Shown piece after piece: positions 1-13,400 of a stretch of DNA of 64,000 bases. The DNA lies in NCBI GenBank assembly GCA_903813345.2, contig CAIIXF020000011.1, forward strand, positions 28,204,166-28,268,165, in the 5' to 3' direction. A model generated the notes under the pieces. It was given only the letters and a program-made list of their open reading frames with translations, had not been told where the DNA came from and did no database searches. The position numbers and the translations under genes were made by a program. Within the stretch, counting starts at the first letter, position 1. Each line of letters begins with the position of its first letter. The DNA comes from Owenia fusiformis. Lineage: Eukaryota > Annelida > Polychaeta > Sabellida > Oweniidae.

Positions 1-19
1 TAAAAAATGTGACACCCTG
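1..19. mobile_element. Right end of a truncated TA-flanked MITE
   Basis: The window opens inside an element that ends GACACCCTG followed by TA. These are the same terminal bases as the complete elements at 1831-2125 and 20805-21423. Only the last few bases are visible, so the call rests on this resemblance. Confidence 0.35.
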
Positions 20-1830
20 TATATGACATGGATAAAAATAAAATCATACTAGGTTTATATTTTCAAATGTTGAATTATCTCAAAAATGCATCATTGAATT
101 ATTTGAAGCATTTTTGTTTCTATGTTTAGATCAAAATAATGTGTCTCATTTTATGATATCATTTTCTTCAATTTTTTCCATTTTCTTTAAAAACAAATGT
201 AATATTGTGTCTGAGAATTCTATTATTGAACTATACACATGTACCTTTCGTTCAAAGATTAGTTGGATATTCAAAATGTATAGGTACACAAGCACCTAGA
301 TGTTGATATATTAATTAAAACCATCACTAAATTAATTGTCAATGTATGGAGTAAATACTAGAAATCTTTGCAATTACTGCATTAGTTGTAAAATTTTTGA
401 ATCGTTCAAGATACAGTCAAATTTTGAAGGTAATTTTTGAATCCTGTCAATGTGTAAAATATTCAGTGGTCAACTTAACAAAAACTAGTGGCAAACATTG
501 GAATTATCAAAATTTAAACGATAAAAGCTATCTAGTTTTTAAAGACCAAGTGACATTTTGGGCATTGGTTCATATTGGAATGTGTATTTGAAGTTAAGAT
601 ATGGACTGTGTGTGTAGAGTTGTATCACACACGATGTAAACAAGGTGTAAAGTATTATAATAACGTATTGCATTTGGTGTAAACTAAATTCTATAATGTA
701 CAAAATCTATGTACATAATGCAAGGAATCTCAACATAAGAATAAACAATATGAAAACCTATTTCAAAATTGAGAATTTTTAGTTTTTTTATTATTGAGTT
801 GCTTGTTACTGTTTAAAAGTCTCATAGCTACTGTATATGGTTATGATGGACCTTGTGTGTTGCCATTAAATTGAAAACAGAAACCGAAGGAAATATATGA
901 TGGAATAGAGAAATAGAGAGTTTGGGAAATGGAGACATGGAAAGTATTGAATTCGTAATACGAATAGAGAATTGAAAAATTTAGAATAAGAGAAATAGAA
1001 AATTGGGGAAATGGACAGATTTGGACAATAGAGAATTTGGGAAATGGCAATGGAAAATATAGAATTGGAAGAAAGAGACTTTGGTAAAGAAATAATTTGC
1101 TGCAACACTGGTTTCATCCAAAAATGAGCAAGATGACAAAGTAGCACTTTCACGTACAATACAATACCTCCAAGATATCCCATCCCAAAAATTTTCAGCC
1201 ACAATCCAGCATAGCTCTGCTATTATTCCATAGCTTCCTTAAGAAAACCCCCTTAGTCAAAATGAAGTAGACGCTCAAATATTTCAGTACAGGGTATTTG
1301 TAAACCATGAGCTTTATAAACCAAATCAAAACATAATGTAGTTATTTTGGTCAAAAACTGAATAGGACCAACCAACCAAAACAATCATTTAATCGGAAAA
1401 ATCATCAATTGTGAAACTACATTTGTAGCATAACTTATGGAGGGGAGTGTAGCATAACCCTGGGCCAAATTACCTTCAAAGTTGAATGACTTGCAAAGGA
1501 CCACAAGTTGTATGTAGAATGAATAGGGAAAAGTTTTTTCATGCCATTTTGCTTATGATTCCATCTAAAAACATCAATACAATATGGAACGTTTCTTGGC
1601 TATAAGATAACATAATTTTATTCAAGGATAATTCATAGAGATGACACCAGGTATTTTTATGTTTCGAACTTCAGGGAGCCACATCACAATAACCACACCA
1701 CCTTTGTCTTGATCTTTTGCAAACAACAGATAATAGGGGTCTGGTGAACAAGATTGAGGGAGCCATGGATCATTGAAAAATAAAGCTTTTGAACGAGATG
1801 AGTGCTGTTATCATAGGACTGTTTAAACTA

Positions 1831-2125
1831 CAGAGTGAGACAAAAAATGCAACACACAATTTTTATTATATTTGTCAAAAATAATCCAATTCTCTTCATA
1901 TCTCTGCCTAAACAAACAATGAAGTGTGAAATTCATATACTGTAGAAATAATGTATATTTCAATCATTATTCCAAATATAGAAGATTGCATTTTTTGGGG
2001 TTACCCCGCATCTGAAAGTACAATCAAGATGTGCAGAGTCAAGCCTACTTGTGCCAAATATGAAGTAGTTTCTACTCTGTGCCTCAAAAATTGTAGTCAT
2101 GAGTTGCATTTTTTGCACCACCCTG
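1831..2125. mobile_element. 295-bp Tc1/mariner-like MITE
   Basis: Imperfect terminal inverted repeats of about 30 bp are present: the left end reads CAGAGTGAGACAAAAAATGC and the right end is its complement, ending CACCCTG. TA dinucleotides flank both ends (1829-1830 and 2126-2127). There is no transposase frame. The CAGGGTG-type ends and TA target fit non-autonomous Tc1/mariner/IS630-type elements; the superfamily is inferred from ends and target only. Confidence 0.6.
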
Positions 2126-2691
2126 TACAAAATGACCAAGAGTCTCATAGACTCATTAACTGTAAATGTTTAATGTTTAAGATAAGGATCACAATTGGGG
2201 TTTTTACAATCTAACAGGATATCAATTCAGAAATTTTTTATTACAGGCCACACAAATATTTTTTCTTTCCAAACAAAATCCCCAAAATATTGTCATAAAA
2301 GAATAGGTGTGTTTAGAGCAACTTACTAAAAGATTGTCATAACTACAATATTTTTTATTCAAACCATTCCATGTTATACCTATTTTCCAAAAAAGGCCAA
2401 GAGTTCTGGCTTTATCTAAAGTATAGAAATTAAAATAACAAAAACAACTTTGTTCATTAAATTATTGCATATCCACGTTCGTGACATTGATGAATATCCA
2501 TTTTTAGAGAACAATCTTAATTATTCATTATCACATTTTAAGTAATTATGAAATGGACAAAAGGATCCCTGGATCCAGGCATAAAAAGAGTGGGTTGTAC
2601 CCCTCTGTATCACAGGCTGGTATTGAAAGATTTGTCCACTGTGACGGAGCATGTTATTTTTCATATAATAAAAACAGTAAACATCCTAGTG

Positions 2692-5308
2692 AAAGGGAAC
2701 TTTCTACTGTACCCGCCTTGCTATCTGACCTGAACGAGCCACCTGGTGGTGAAACTGGTAACTACCTACTCGCATCTAAGTTATTATTTTTTTACTTACA
2801 TGTACTCAAGACCAAGGAATTTTTCTCAAAAGGTAACCAAAAGTTTTTGGTCAGCCCCTTAAAGGGTTCCGATAAGCATCCCGTATAAAAACAATATGGC
2901 GGCTCCAGGCGAATCAACTGGATCAGTCCATTTTTAAGAAATAAGGGGAGTTCTGTAAAATCCAGTTTATTGAAATTGTCTTTGAGATAAAGTAATCCGT
3001 TTATAATGATTTTGAAAATGTTATCCATGGAGTGATTGCGTTCAAACAGTACATGTACAACAGCCAATATAAATCCTTGTATTAGAACTGCTTTGTTTCA
3101 TTTGTAGGATATTTCATATGCCAAGCTGTGTGCTATTACGTTATGGGGAAATTTAGATGCCAATTTTTCCTTATTATACACAAATAGAAGATCCTGAAAC
3201 TTCACCCATAAATTTGGAATTGATTTGTCAAAATAAAAATCACCCTTTTATAAATGTGTGACGATCTATAATATACTTATGCTATATAACAGTTAGAGGT
3301 GTTGACACAACGACATCGAACCTGTGAACCCTTGAGTATTATTCCAGGATCGGGCCTTTTATACTAAATGGTGAGCAACACCAGAAACGAGCGTTCGATT
3401 TGCTAAACGATATGCGTCACCCTTTAAGGTTCACTTATAGTTTACATGTACTTTTTATTATTACATGTATTAATTATGTAGTCTTAGTCAATGAGAAATG
3501 AGCATTTTAATCTGATATTCATTCATACATACAGCTACATGCAACTTTAAAGTGTGAAGTAGACATGAAATTGATGATCTTATTTGTAAATGATGATGGA
3601 TTTTGAAATTACTTAGATACTTCTTCAAGTTACAGTAAAACAGTGAAGTGGATAACATCCCAACACCAACTGACTTTATGTTAATTGAACCTCTAAAGTT
3701 GAACATCACAAGGTGAAACATATTTTAGAGGAACATAGGGGGCTCCACTCATTCAGGTTTTACTCTAGTTGTTTTATTAGAACTAGCAATAGGTGGCTCT
3801 ATGCGAGAGCATAGGAGCAATAATTTGACGAGTGTTTGTTATATCACACTTTTGAAAGATGAGTTTTTTTATTATTATTAACTTTATATTGATGCTTTAT
3901 CAATTATATCCTGTAATGGCATTTTTTATGTATTTTTGTACGTTGCACATACTAGCAACATTTCAGACAAAACATGCAAAATGAAAACTAGCAACATTTC
4001 AGACAAAACATGCAAAATGAAAAATTGTATTTTTCAATGACTAGTAACAAAAAATGAAGTCGATTATACATGACTTTTATTTTACTTTGACAGACATCAC
4101 AAAATATCTTTACTTAAAATAAATATAACTGATTCAAATCTTAAACTGTTAAAGGATTGATAACAATCCATTTGTTTTACAAGCAAAGTTTTTCAATCTC
4201 ATTGTAAATAATAGTTTTTTTTTATAGGTTATTGTTATTTATTTCCATATTATTCAACATAATTATTTACATAGATTGTGAGGGGCCGAGGCTATATAGC
4301 ATTATTGCCCCCCCCCTCTAGAAAGAGAAAAACATAAAATAAATCACTGGAGTGTGTAGGATTGCAACGGACAGACGGTTGTCCACCAGGTCTTGCCGTG
4401 ATGATGTAAGGAGATGTTGTGGTGGAATACTCCTTTAGCTACATTGTACATTTCAATAGCTCAAAGTATTCAAGTTTACGAATATAACAATTGCAAACAA
4501 ATAGTTTTGGACACTTTGGCTTAATCACCCCATGGGAAGATCCATTTAATAAAAGAAAGCTAAATCCTTAGAATGCTAGTCTCGTAGATAATTGATATCA
4601 TCACGCTCCGTAAAATATTAGCACATCCACTTCAAATGGCGAAATGAAACCCGTTGAGGTAAAGGATTGGTACATTCTGACACAGATCATTTCAACATAC
4701 CAACTTTCAAGTTGATCTTGCTGATCAATCTGTACTCGTTTGTGTCCCGATGAGTCTAACGCTAGAGATTGACTAATTAGGATCCCCTGTGGTTGAATAA
4801 TCTGACCTCCTAGCCCATATCTACTACACTATACGAGGCTAGAGAGATAAGAGTCTTTCATGTGGAAAATTGCTAGTCACTTCTCTCATCAGCCAAGTAC
4901 CTGGATGCCGTTTCTGATACCATGTGGATAGAATATCAACTCTTCTATTAATATATCATGTTTTTATGCTACGCTTTATTTATAATATTTGATAATTAAA
5001 GTACCGGATTAATGGTTGGATATTTAAAGTACATGCGCAGGCTAATATTCTAGCCACGTCTATCAATCTTTCATGATTACACTGTAAGTCATCTTACAGA
5101 AATTCTCATATTGGAAACATTTTGAGAAATCAACTTTTGACCTGTGGTATGATCATTAGGAAAGGTATTGGATGGAACAAGATGGTATTTTAATATAAAT
5201 ATATCTCAACCTAAAAACGGAGATGCGAGTAAGTAGTTACCAGTTTCACCGCCAGGTGGCTCGTTTGTGTCAGATAGCATGGCTGGTATAGTAGCAAGTT
5301 CCCTTTAA
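2692..5308. repeat. Inverted repeat pair about 2.4 kb apart
   Basis: The segment 2692-2780 and the reverse complement of 5221-5308 are clearly homologous. Both contain AAGGGAAC, a CTATCTGAC core, GAGCCACCTGG and ACTGGTAACTAC. They could be the terminal inverted repeats of a 2.6-kb element or two opposite insertions of one dispersed repeat. No transposase was seen between them, and no target-site duplication could be fixed. Confidence 0.5.
3952..4023. repeat. 36-bp direct duplication
   Basis: Two back-to-back identical copies of a 36-bp unit beginning CTAGCAACATTTCAG (3952-3987 and 3988-4023). This is a recent simple tandem duplication. Confidence 0.9.
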
Positions 5309-5607
5309 CTTAAATTACATCTGTTTTAGTGGTTCAATTTTCATATAACACTTATGTGTCTAAATTAATAGTTATGCAAATTAAAATATGTCCAGTAAAG
5401 GAAAATGTTAACTGTCCAATACAAGAAAAGATATTTCACTTTTTGTGATTTTGTAACATGGGCTCTGTGGGGAATCAAACCGAAATAAAAGTCACATTGT
5501 ACTTTTACATGTAGATTTCAAATATGACATCGCTTTGACTGAATTTTGAATATTTAATGGCATCAATCAAGATTATTTCTACTCGCATATAGTCTATTCT
5601 ACTTGGC

Positions 5608-6052
5608 ACATTCAACTTCTATCCTTTTCGTCTTGGCTCATTTCATCTTGACTCATTCAATCTTCACGAATTCTATCTTGACCTATTTCTTTCTATTTCA
5701 TCTTGACGGTTCCATCTTGACTCAATCCTTATTGACCCATTCCTTCCTGACCCAATCCTTCCTATTCCATCTTGATGTATCATCTTGACTCATTCCTTCT
5801 TGAACCATTCTATCTTGACCAAATCCTTCTTACTATATCATCTTGATGTATTATCTTGACTCAATTCTTTCTTGACCTATTTCTTCTTAACCCTTTTTCT
5901 CTTGACCCATTCCTTCTTTCTATTTCATCTTTACGTATCCATCTTGACTCATTCCTTCTGGACCCCTTTCATACCTGACCCACCTTTCTTGACCTATTCT
6001 GTCTTGACATATTCCAGATTGACTCATTTTACCTTGACTCATTCCTTCTTGT
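5608..6052. repeat. Degenerate pyrimidine-rich minisatellite
   Basis: About 25 degenerate units of roughly 15-18 bp with consensus close to CATTCCTTCTTGACT; variants read CATTCTATCTTGACC and CATTTCATCTTGAC. The open frames here (MAHSTSILFVL and similar) are repeat artefacts: leucine, threonine and phenylalanine repeat with the array period. Confidence 0.85.
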
Positions 6053-6136
6053 AATGATCAAAATGGTAAATCTAAAGTATCTTATGGCATGTATCTTAAC
6101 AACATGGCATGATTTAACGAGGCATTAACATGCAAA

Positions 6137-6270
6137 ATGTCACTACCTGCCATTTGTTACAGATGCTGAATGCAGATCACTAACTGCCGAACACAAACCA
6201 CCAGATGCCGAAAACCATCCACAAAAAAGTTGGGGACCATAAGAATATGTTACCACTTGTGGTGGTAACA
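6137..6270. repeat. GTGGTGACA-family interspersed repeat, copy 1
   Basis: Begins ATGTCACTACCTGCCATTTG, then TTACAGATGC and a run of C/G/A-rich degenerate decamers (CTGCCGAACA, CCACCAGATG). It then has AAAAAAGTTGG and finishes with the hairpin ACCACTTGTGGTGGTAACA. Three further copies lie in the window, at 7699, 8501 and 47255. No coding potential. Confidence 0.7.
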
Positions 6271-7399
6271 TAATAATAAAAACATTGTATATTGACAAAA
6301 TAGTTTTGTATAAAGCATATATTTCATATTATTCAGTCACTATATATGAAGTTCTGGCTTTTAATTACAAGTCAGAACATTACATTCTGAATTTTACACA
6401 CTTGAGCTTTGCAAACTATAAATTTTTTAATGAAAAATTCTATAGTCAAATAACAGTTCACATTTATTCACAAAATAACAAAAGTTCCTTTGGTTTGTAG
6501 CCAAGGACATGAAAATATATTTTGAAGATGCTACAACAGATGGCTTATTATGATGTAATTTGGCAATTAAAACTTTAGATCCACATTACACTTAGCTATT
6601 GCCAGTTTTATGACTTTTTGATAGTCCAAACACTTTTCCATAAGTGGTTTTTCTGTTTAATTGAATAAAATCACCCGGAAATGTGGATCTTACAAAAAAC
6701 AAGGAGATTCAAGCAAATCTTTTTTTATATATTTACATGTTCCATTTATAGATGGCAGCTGCTTACATACTCTTTGAACCAATTCCAGTTTTCCAGTTTA
6801 AGGGAAACCCACTGGCTAAAAATTCTGTCAAAATCATGCAGTTTTTCACCATTCAGAGCACTTTTCAATGGTAACAGTTGAACCAATGTCCCGATTTAAG
6901 CTGTTTCAAGCAGTTTCACTGTCAATTTTATGTGCCATTTTGAATTTTGAACCACAGAATTTGCACTGAACGAAACTGCCGACCATTCAGAATAGTGGAT
7001 CGATTTGTTTCTCCCTTACAGTTCTTCACAATTTTGAGTGTTTGCCTCGTCCTCATACTCATATAAATCTTCTCTGTTCTTTCCTTTGTCATTTAAAAAC
7101 GTGGCCACCATCTTATTTATTTAACAGTAATCTTCAAAGTTAGGCTGCTTAACAAATCTCAACTGAGGAATATCTGAGGTCATTTAGAATACCATGATCA
7201 GCTTCAAATGAGTTGACATTTCTTTCACCTCAAAGTTCTAGTATTGGACATATTATCATTTTAATTCACCTCAAAGTTTGATTTCCATTTAGAAACCATC
7301 ATCACTTTTAGTTTGATCTCAATTCAGGTTCTATTTAATCACATGAACTCAAGTCACTCAAGCAACCAAATTCACCTCAAGTAGGCATCTACCTTCACC

Positions 7400-7405
7400 T
7401 TTATT
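7400..7405 (-). promoter_or_regulatory. Candidate OTC polyadenylation signal
   Basis: AATAAA on the minus strand, 44 nt downstream of the OTC stop codon. It is the first canonical signal after the stop, so it is a reasonable but unproven 3' processing signal. Confidence 0.35.
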
Positions 7406-7448
7406 TTCCCTCAAAAGTCTTAAGCAGTTCCTTGTTCTGGTATTACTT

Positions 7449-10400
7449 TTACTCTCTTTGAAAGTTTGGTTTGTCTATTTTACAGCTATGGTCTCCTAGT
7501 AGATGTAGTATCACAGCCTGGAGAAAGAAGAGGGCACGATATGAATTTTATGAATATTATATGGTTATATACTGTTGACACATATAGGCATATAGTTGGG
7601 TATTTAATCAAAGGATGAGTGTGAATAGGTTAAAATCAAGAGGTCATATGACAATGACATCATCACTATAAGAACCATATAAGGCATTAAAATGTAAATG
7701 TCACCACCTGCTATTTGTTACAGATGCAAAACACAGAACACCAACCACTGAACACCAACACCAGAAGACCACCCTCAAAAAAGTTGGATACTATAACAAT
7801 ATATCCCCACTTCTGGTGGTGACATTATAACCTGTACCCAGAGACTTGCAGAAAATGGTACACATTTATTTTGTCAATCACTCACTTGTATTGTACAACA
7901 TGTACATAACAGGTTTTTGTTATGTGCACTATGTAATGTGCTAGAATTCTGCTACCATAGACTCTCCTTTGAAATTCCTTCAGGCCCGTAGCCAGGGGAG
8001 GTCCGATGGGTTCGAGCGAACCCCCCCCCCCCCTGGCCAAAAATTCTTTCAAAATCATGCAGTTTTTCACCATTCTGAGCACATTTTGAGTGATTTTTGC
8101 CATTTTTGGACCAAGATTGTCAAAAGTGAACCCCCCTGGAATTTTCCAAAAAGTGAACCCCCCTTGGCAAATCCTGGCTACGGGCCTGGCCTTATACTGT
8201 ACTTATTGCCAGATATGAAATAATTTATATGCATAACATGCAGGAAAATGCTTGCATGTGTTCATTTAAATATTTTAGCTATACTCGCCCATAATTGTTA
8301 TACAAGAAGTTTTGTAACAAACAAAAAATGAAGAAAAAAAATGAAGCAAGTTGAAAAAAGACCTTTTTGACCTTGAGAAGGTCATTGAAGGTCAAATGTG
8401 AAATCTAAAGTCAGATTTGAACTTCTGAGAACATGTAGATGATTTAGAAAAAATTGAAGTCAGTCTAAACAGTATTTGTTAAGTTATAGGAAGTTGTAAG
8501 AAATTGTTACAGACGCCGGACGCCAACCGCCAGACGTCAACCACCGGACGCCAACCTCCAACCGCCGGACGCCAACCGCCGTCAGAAAAAAACGGAGACC
8601 ATAACAATATGTCACCACTTTTGGTGGTGACATAATGAAGAAAAAAAATGATGTCAGTAAAAAGTAGCAAGGTATATTTGGTATATGACAAGGACACATA
8701 TTACGTCAATATGACTTAATTGCACTCTTGTATAAGTTCATGGCACATGCTCCTGTAACATTCCACCCACATCAATCAGTCCCCAATGAATGAATCATTA
8801 ATGTTTCAAGTATTCATGTGTATATACATGTAGAATATGGATTTTGAGAAACAGATTGCTTCTCTATATCTCTACACTACAGACTTCGTTCGGTGGGATA
8901 TCAGTGCAATTTAACTTCATCGTCATATGGTTATCTGGACATTTATAGTTAGTGTAGATCTTGATCTGGTCAATCTACATGTTTGTTTACCTCACACATA
9001 TATTTTTACCTCATCCAACATTGAGTTAGTGTTCTCCCCAAAAAAATTTGAACTGGGTGCAATATGTTCTTTCGCTTTTCAAGGAGGAATGAGTTCTTTA
9101 GCCCTGCATCTGGAGGATGGGACCCCACGGGACAATTTTGGTATCATGGAGAGGTTATTATTTGTAGGTACATGCATAGAAATTAATGTTTAATTGTGCA
9201 ATTTAGATATAAACAATGTTGCAACATTTATTATTTATTCAGCAACTACTTGTACTTGTCTATTATATAATAAAATAAAACAGATTATAAATAAATTATT
9301 TATATTAAATAATTTGCCTAATATGAAGATGTTTCCACTGAAGATTTGTGTCCAATGTATGATTGCTGTTTTTATCGCAGTTTGAAATTGTGCAACATTG
9401 TCTTTTATCGTATGATCTGTAAAATGAAGCCCTCTGATTGGTCAGTTCTTGTGCTGTACCAATCTGTATTGCTACTGAGATCACACGATAAAAACGTTAT
9501 TGAATGATATGAAGTGCAATACAGGATATATTCTGTCTCGATATTCTGTATTGGCACTCGACTTCGTCTCGTTCCAATACGGAATTTCTCGAGCAGAATA
9601 TATCCTGTATTGCACTTCAAATCATTCAATAACTTAAAGTGCTGCTGGACACACATCTGTTCGTCTATGGTTGGTAGAGGCCACATAAATATTGTCATCA
9701 AAATTCCAGATCTGCTTATTCAACTTCAAATTTTTACAGATGCGAGAGCAGACTTGTGCCAAGATCTGATTAGGATTTGGACATGCTGGGTAAATTAAAT
9801 GACGGCCTTTTACTCTTCAAATTGTGATATTCATCAGTATGAGTTGTGTTGTTGTATTTACAGATATATAAATAAATGATAAAAGTACAGAGCCAGGGGT
9901 TTCACAAGAATTTCTCGCAACAGGCTAAATAAATTAAAGCAAAAGGCAAAATTCATGATAATCATAAAAATCAAAAATGTTGAAAAGTCCCTAAAAACAA
10001 CAGGCGATATTGTAGCCTGTTGCCTGCTGCTAATGAAACCCCCTGATAGCACATACCATGGCACTCCATTTGCGATTCTCCGCCTCCTGCCAAACCAGAG
10101 AATGTTTTGTATCGTAGAAAACATCATCTGTCACTTCTTCAGATTTGCGTGGTAAACAATGTAGGAACACCCACTTGGCTGCCATCTCATTGACCAACTA
10201 TATAAAAACAGTATTAATAATAGTACATTTATATTATTCCATAGGTTTATTCCATTCTCAGGGTTTATGGGGGTTTGTTATGGAGTTTCTTACATTACCT
10301 CAATATCACAACATATATTTGTTTTATCACTAGTATTACTAAAGGGCTGTCTCTAAAATACCCCTTTTCAAGATTTGTAACAGCCTGTATTTTGTACAGT

Positions 10401-13400
10401 ATATCAAGTTGAAGCAAATATTCTTTCCAAAAAGCAATTAATCCACTAGGCTACTTTAACCAATGTCTAATGATGGTGCAAGTGAAGAGTTAATCTTAAT
10501 ATTTTGGGGTATTTTAGGATCATAAATAGGCATTGAGCCCCTTTAGTTATATAATAACATAACAGGGTGTCCCATCAAAATGAGCTCAGATCACAGAATA
10601 TGCCTCATAATAACAGAGTGTTTCTGGTGGAACAGAAAGATGCTTGAGTATATCAGAATGGTGATATAGCAGTGCTTATCAAAAAAATACTTCCTTTAAG
10701 TTTCATGTGGCTCAGGGTTCGAAATTAGCATCTGCCCCACTGTCAATGGCAGTCGCTTGGACTTTGAAAAACTGGTTGTTGATTGATCAATGGATTGATT
10801 GCCAGGTGGCAGTCATGTTTTCAACCTAAGTTGTGACACCTGATGTGGCCACAATGACTTACCATGAACCTGAGTTGCAGGCTTTGTATAAAAAACCTCC
10901 TACCTCATACCCACCTACCCATGTACGTGGGACATGATACAGTCTTTAAAGGGTTCAATTTTAAAGATCTTAGTTTATTTAATCTTAGTTTATGATGAAT
11001 TATATTCAAATTATTGACAATAATTTCATTTATGGCAATGTGAGAGTCGGTTAAGGTTTAGGTATGAACAAGCCCTAAGAAGACCATTCCCCGGTTATCC
11101 CAGGTAAATGTTTCTGGTAAGTTACACTGAACGAAACATCAAGCTTCAGATCTCGAGAGTACGAGATGAGACTTTAGACGAGATATCGATAGGATTGTAG
11201 TTGGAGGGTTTTCTCCCTAGGTGCGTACAAAATCCATTAACATCAATGTAAGTTATACATTTCGATTCTTTTCCCTCACCTCCTTCCCCAGCTTACACCA
11301 CCAGTTGGAGATTTATTTTCGCCCAAGAAGATGAGTTGGAGATGGTATTATAATATATCCAATTGAGCTAATTAACAGTTATGTCAAATTGTAAACTCTT
11401 GTAGCTAATTAACTTAAATTAGCCATTATTTTCCAAGGTATTGTGTTTTGTGTTAATTGGCTCAATATTTATTTATATTAATTTTATATTAATAATTTTA
11501 CATGTACGACTCTCACGGCCATATCTATACTCTACATGAACATAAAGATGCATTTGTAACGACCCTTGATAGCAAGTTGCTACTACATCCCAGCTGGGTT
11601 AGATTCCCACTCGGGGCATCGAATTTAGCACACTTTCTTTCAATTTCTTCATCTGCTCGCAGTCGTTAGTTATTTATTCCCCTGGGGCGCCCTCGGGTCA
11701 TTACACATTCAAATGCATCCATATGCCTTTATTTATGGATCTGTCATCTGTCTAGTCACTAAATAAAGCCGGAATTACAGAAATGTTAATAATAAGAGCT
11801 ATTTTGAGATTTCATAATCTTTAAAATTGAACCCTTCAATGACTGTATCATGTTCCACGTAGGTGGGTAGGTAGGTATGAGGTAGGAGGTTTTTTATACA
11901 AAGCCTGAGTTGCAGCTTATTAAATCGGACACACCTTACCTAGCTATCTGTGAATTTACTTTAATGCACCTTACGGCAAGATAGAGCTGGTTATACAAGT
12001 TTACATGATAGCACAGCCAAATCTTACCTTTCTGTCAATCTGGTATCCATGGAAGTCATTCAGTCTCTTCTCTTTCTCTTCCTCTTGTCCCATACTGATC
12101 CATGTATCAGTTACTATGACATCAGCCCTGTAGGCAACCTCCTTTGGATCATTGCTAATACTGATGCAAGAGCCATGCTACAATTGGAAAGCGTAAGGGT
12201 CAATATGTATCAGTTATTATGACATCAGCCCTGTAGGCAACCTCCTTTGGGTCATTGCTAATACTGATGCAAGAGCCATGCTACAATGGGAAAGCGTAAG
12301 GGTCAATATGTATCAGTTATTATGACATCAGCCCTGTAGGCAACCTCCTTTGGGTCATTGCTAATACTGATGCAAGAGCCATGCTACAATGGGAAAGCGT
12401 AAGGGTCAATATGTATCAGTTACTGTACTATGACATTAGCCCTGTAGGCAACCTCCTTTGGGTCATTGCTAATACTGATGCAAGAGCCATGCTACAATGG
12501 GAAAGCGTAAGGGTCAATATGTATAAGCTAATATGACATCAGCCCTGTAGGCAACCTCCTTTGGGTCATTGCTAATACTGATGCAAGAGCCATGCTACAA
12601 TGGGAAAGCGTAAGGGTCAATATGTATCAGTTACTGTACTATGACATTAGCCCTGTAGGCAACCTCCTTTGGGTCATTGCTAATACTGATGCAAGAGCCA
12701 TGCTACAATGGGAAAGCGTAAGGGTCAATATGTATCAGTTATTATGACATCAGCCCTGTAGGCAACCTCCTTTGGGTCATTGCTAATACTGATGCAAGAG
12801 CCATGCTACAATGGGAAAGCGTAAGGGTCAATATGTATCAGTTACTGTACTATGACATTAGCCCTGTAGGCAACCTCCTTTGGGTCATTGCTAATACTGA
12901 TGCAAGAGCCATGCTACAATGGGAAAGCGTAAGGGTCAATATGTATAAGCTAATATGACATCAGCCCTGTAGGCAACCTCCTTTGGGTCATTGCTAATAC
13001 TGATGCAAGAGCCATGCTACAATGGGAAAGCGTAAGGGTCAATATGTATCAGTTACTGTACTATGACATTAGCCCTGTAGGCAACCTCCTTTGGGTCATT
13101 GCTAATACTGATGCAAGAGCCATGCTACAATGGGAAAGCGTAAGGGTCAATATGTATAAGCTAATATGACATCAGCCCTGTAGGCAACCTCCTTTGGGTC
13201 ATTGCTAATACTGATGCAAGAGCCATGCTACAATGGGAAAGCGTAAGGGTCAATATGTATCAGTTACTGTACTATGACATTAGCCCTGTAGGCAACCTCC
13301 TTTGGGTCATTGCTAATACTGATGCAAGAGCCATGCTACAATGGGAAAGCGTAAGGGTCAATATGTATCAGTTACTATGACATCAGCCCTGTAGGCACCC

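Larger units (their letters stand above)
1..7448. other. Gene-free left flank
   Basis: No exon with recognisable protein similarity and consistent splice sites was found here on either strand. The stretch is AT-rich and holds the small mobile elements, tandem repeats and inverted repeats listed separately. Short open frames are of the length expected by chance. It lies downstream of OTC, which is on the minus strand and ends at 7449, so part of 6.9-7.4 kb may be OTC 3' flank. Confidence 0.6.

Noticed and set aside
7016-7111. Minus-strand frame MVATFLNDKGKNREDLYEYE followed by a stop, considered as the last OTC exon
   Set aside because: The exon at 7449-7517 has a much better pyrimidine tract and acceptor, fits the phase and matches the family C terminus ([19 protein letters not shown]). 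The 7016 frame has a poor acceptor.
7969-8223. 84-residue frame with poly-proline
   Set aside because: It lies inside the GCCCGTAGCCAGG fold-back element; the prolines come from a run of C.
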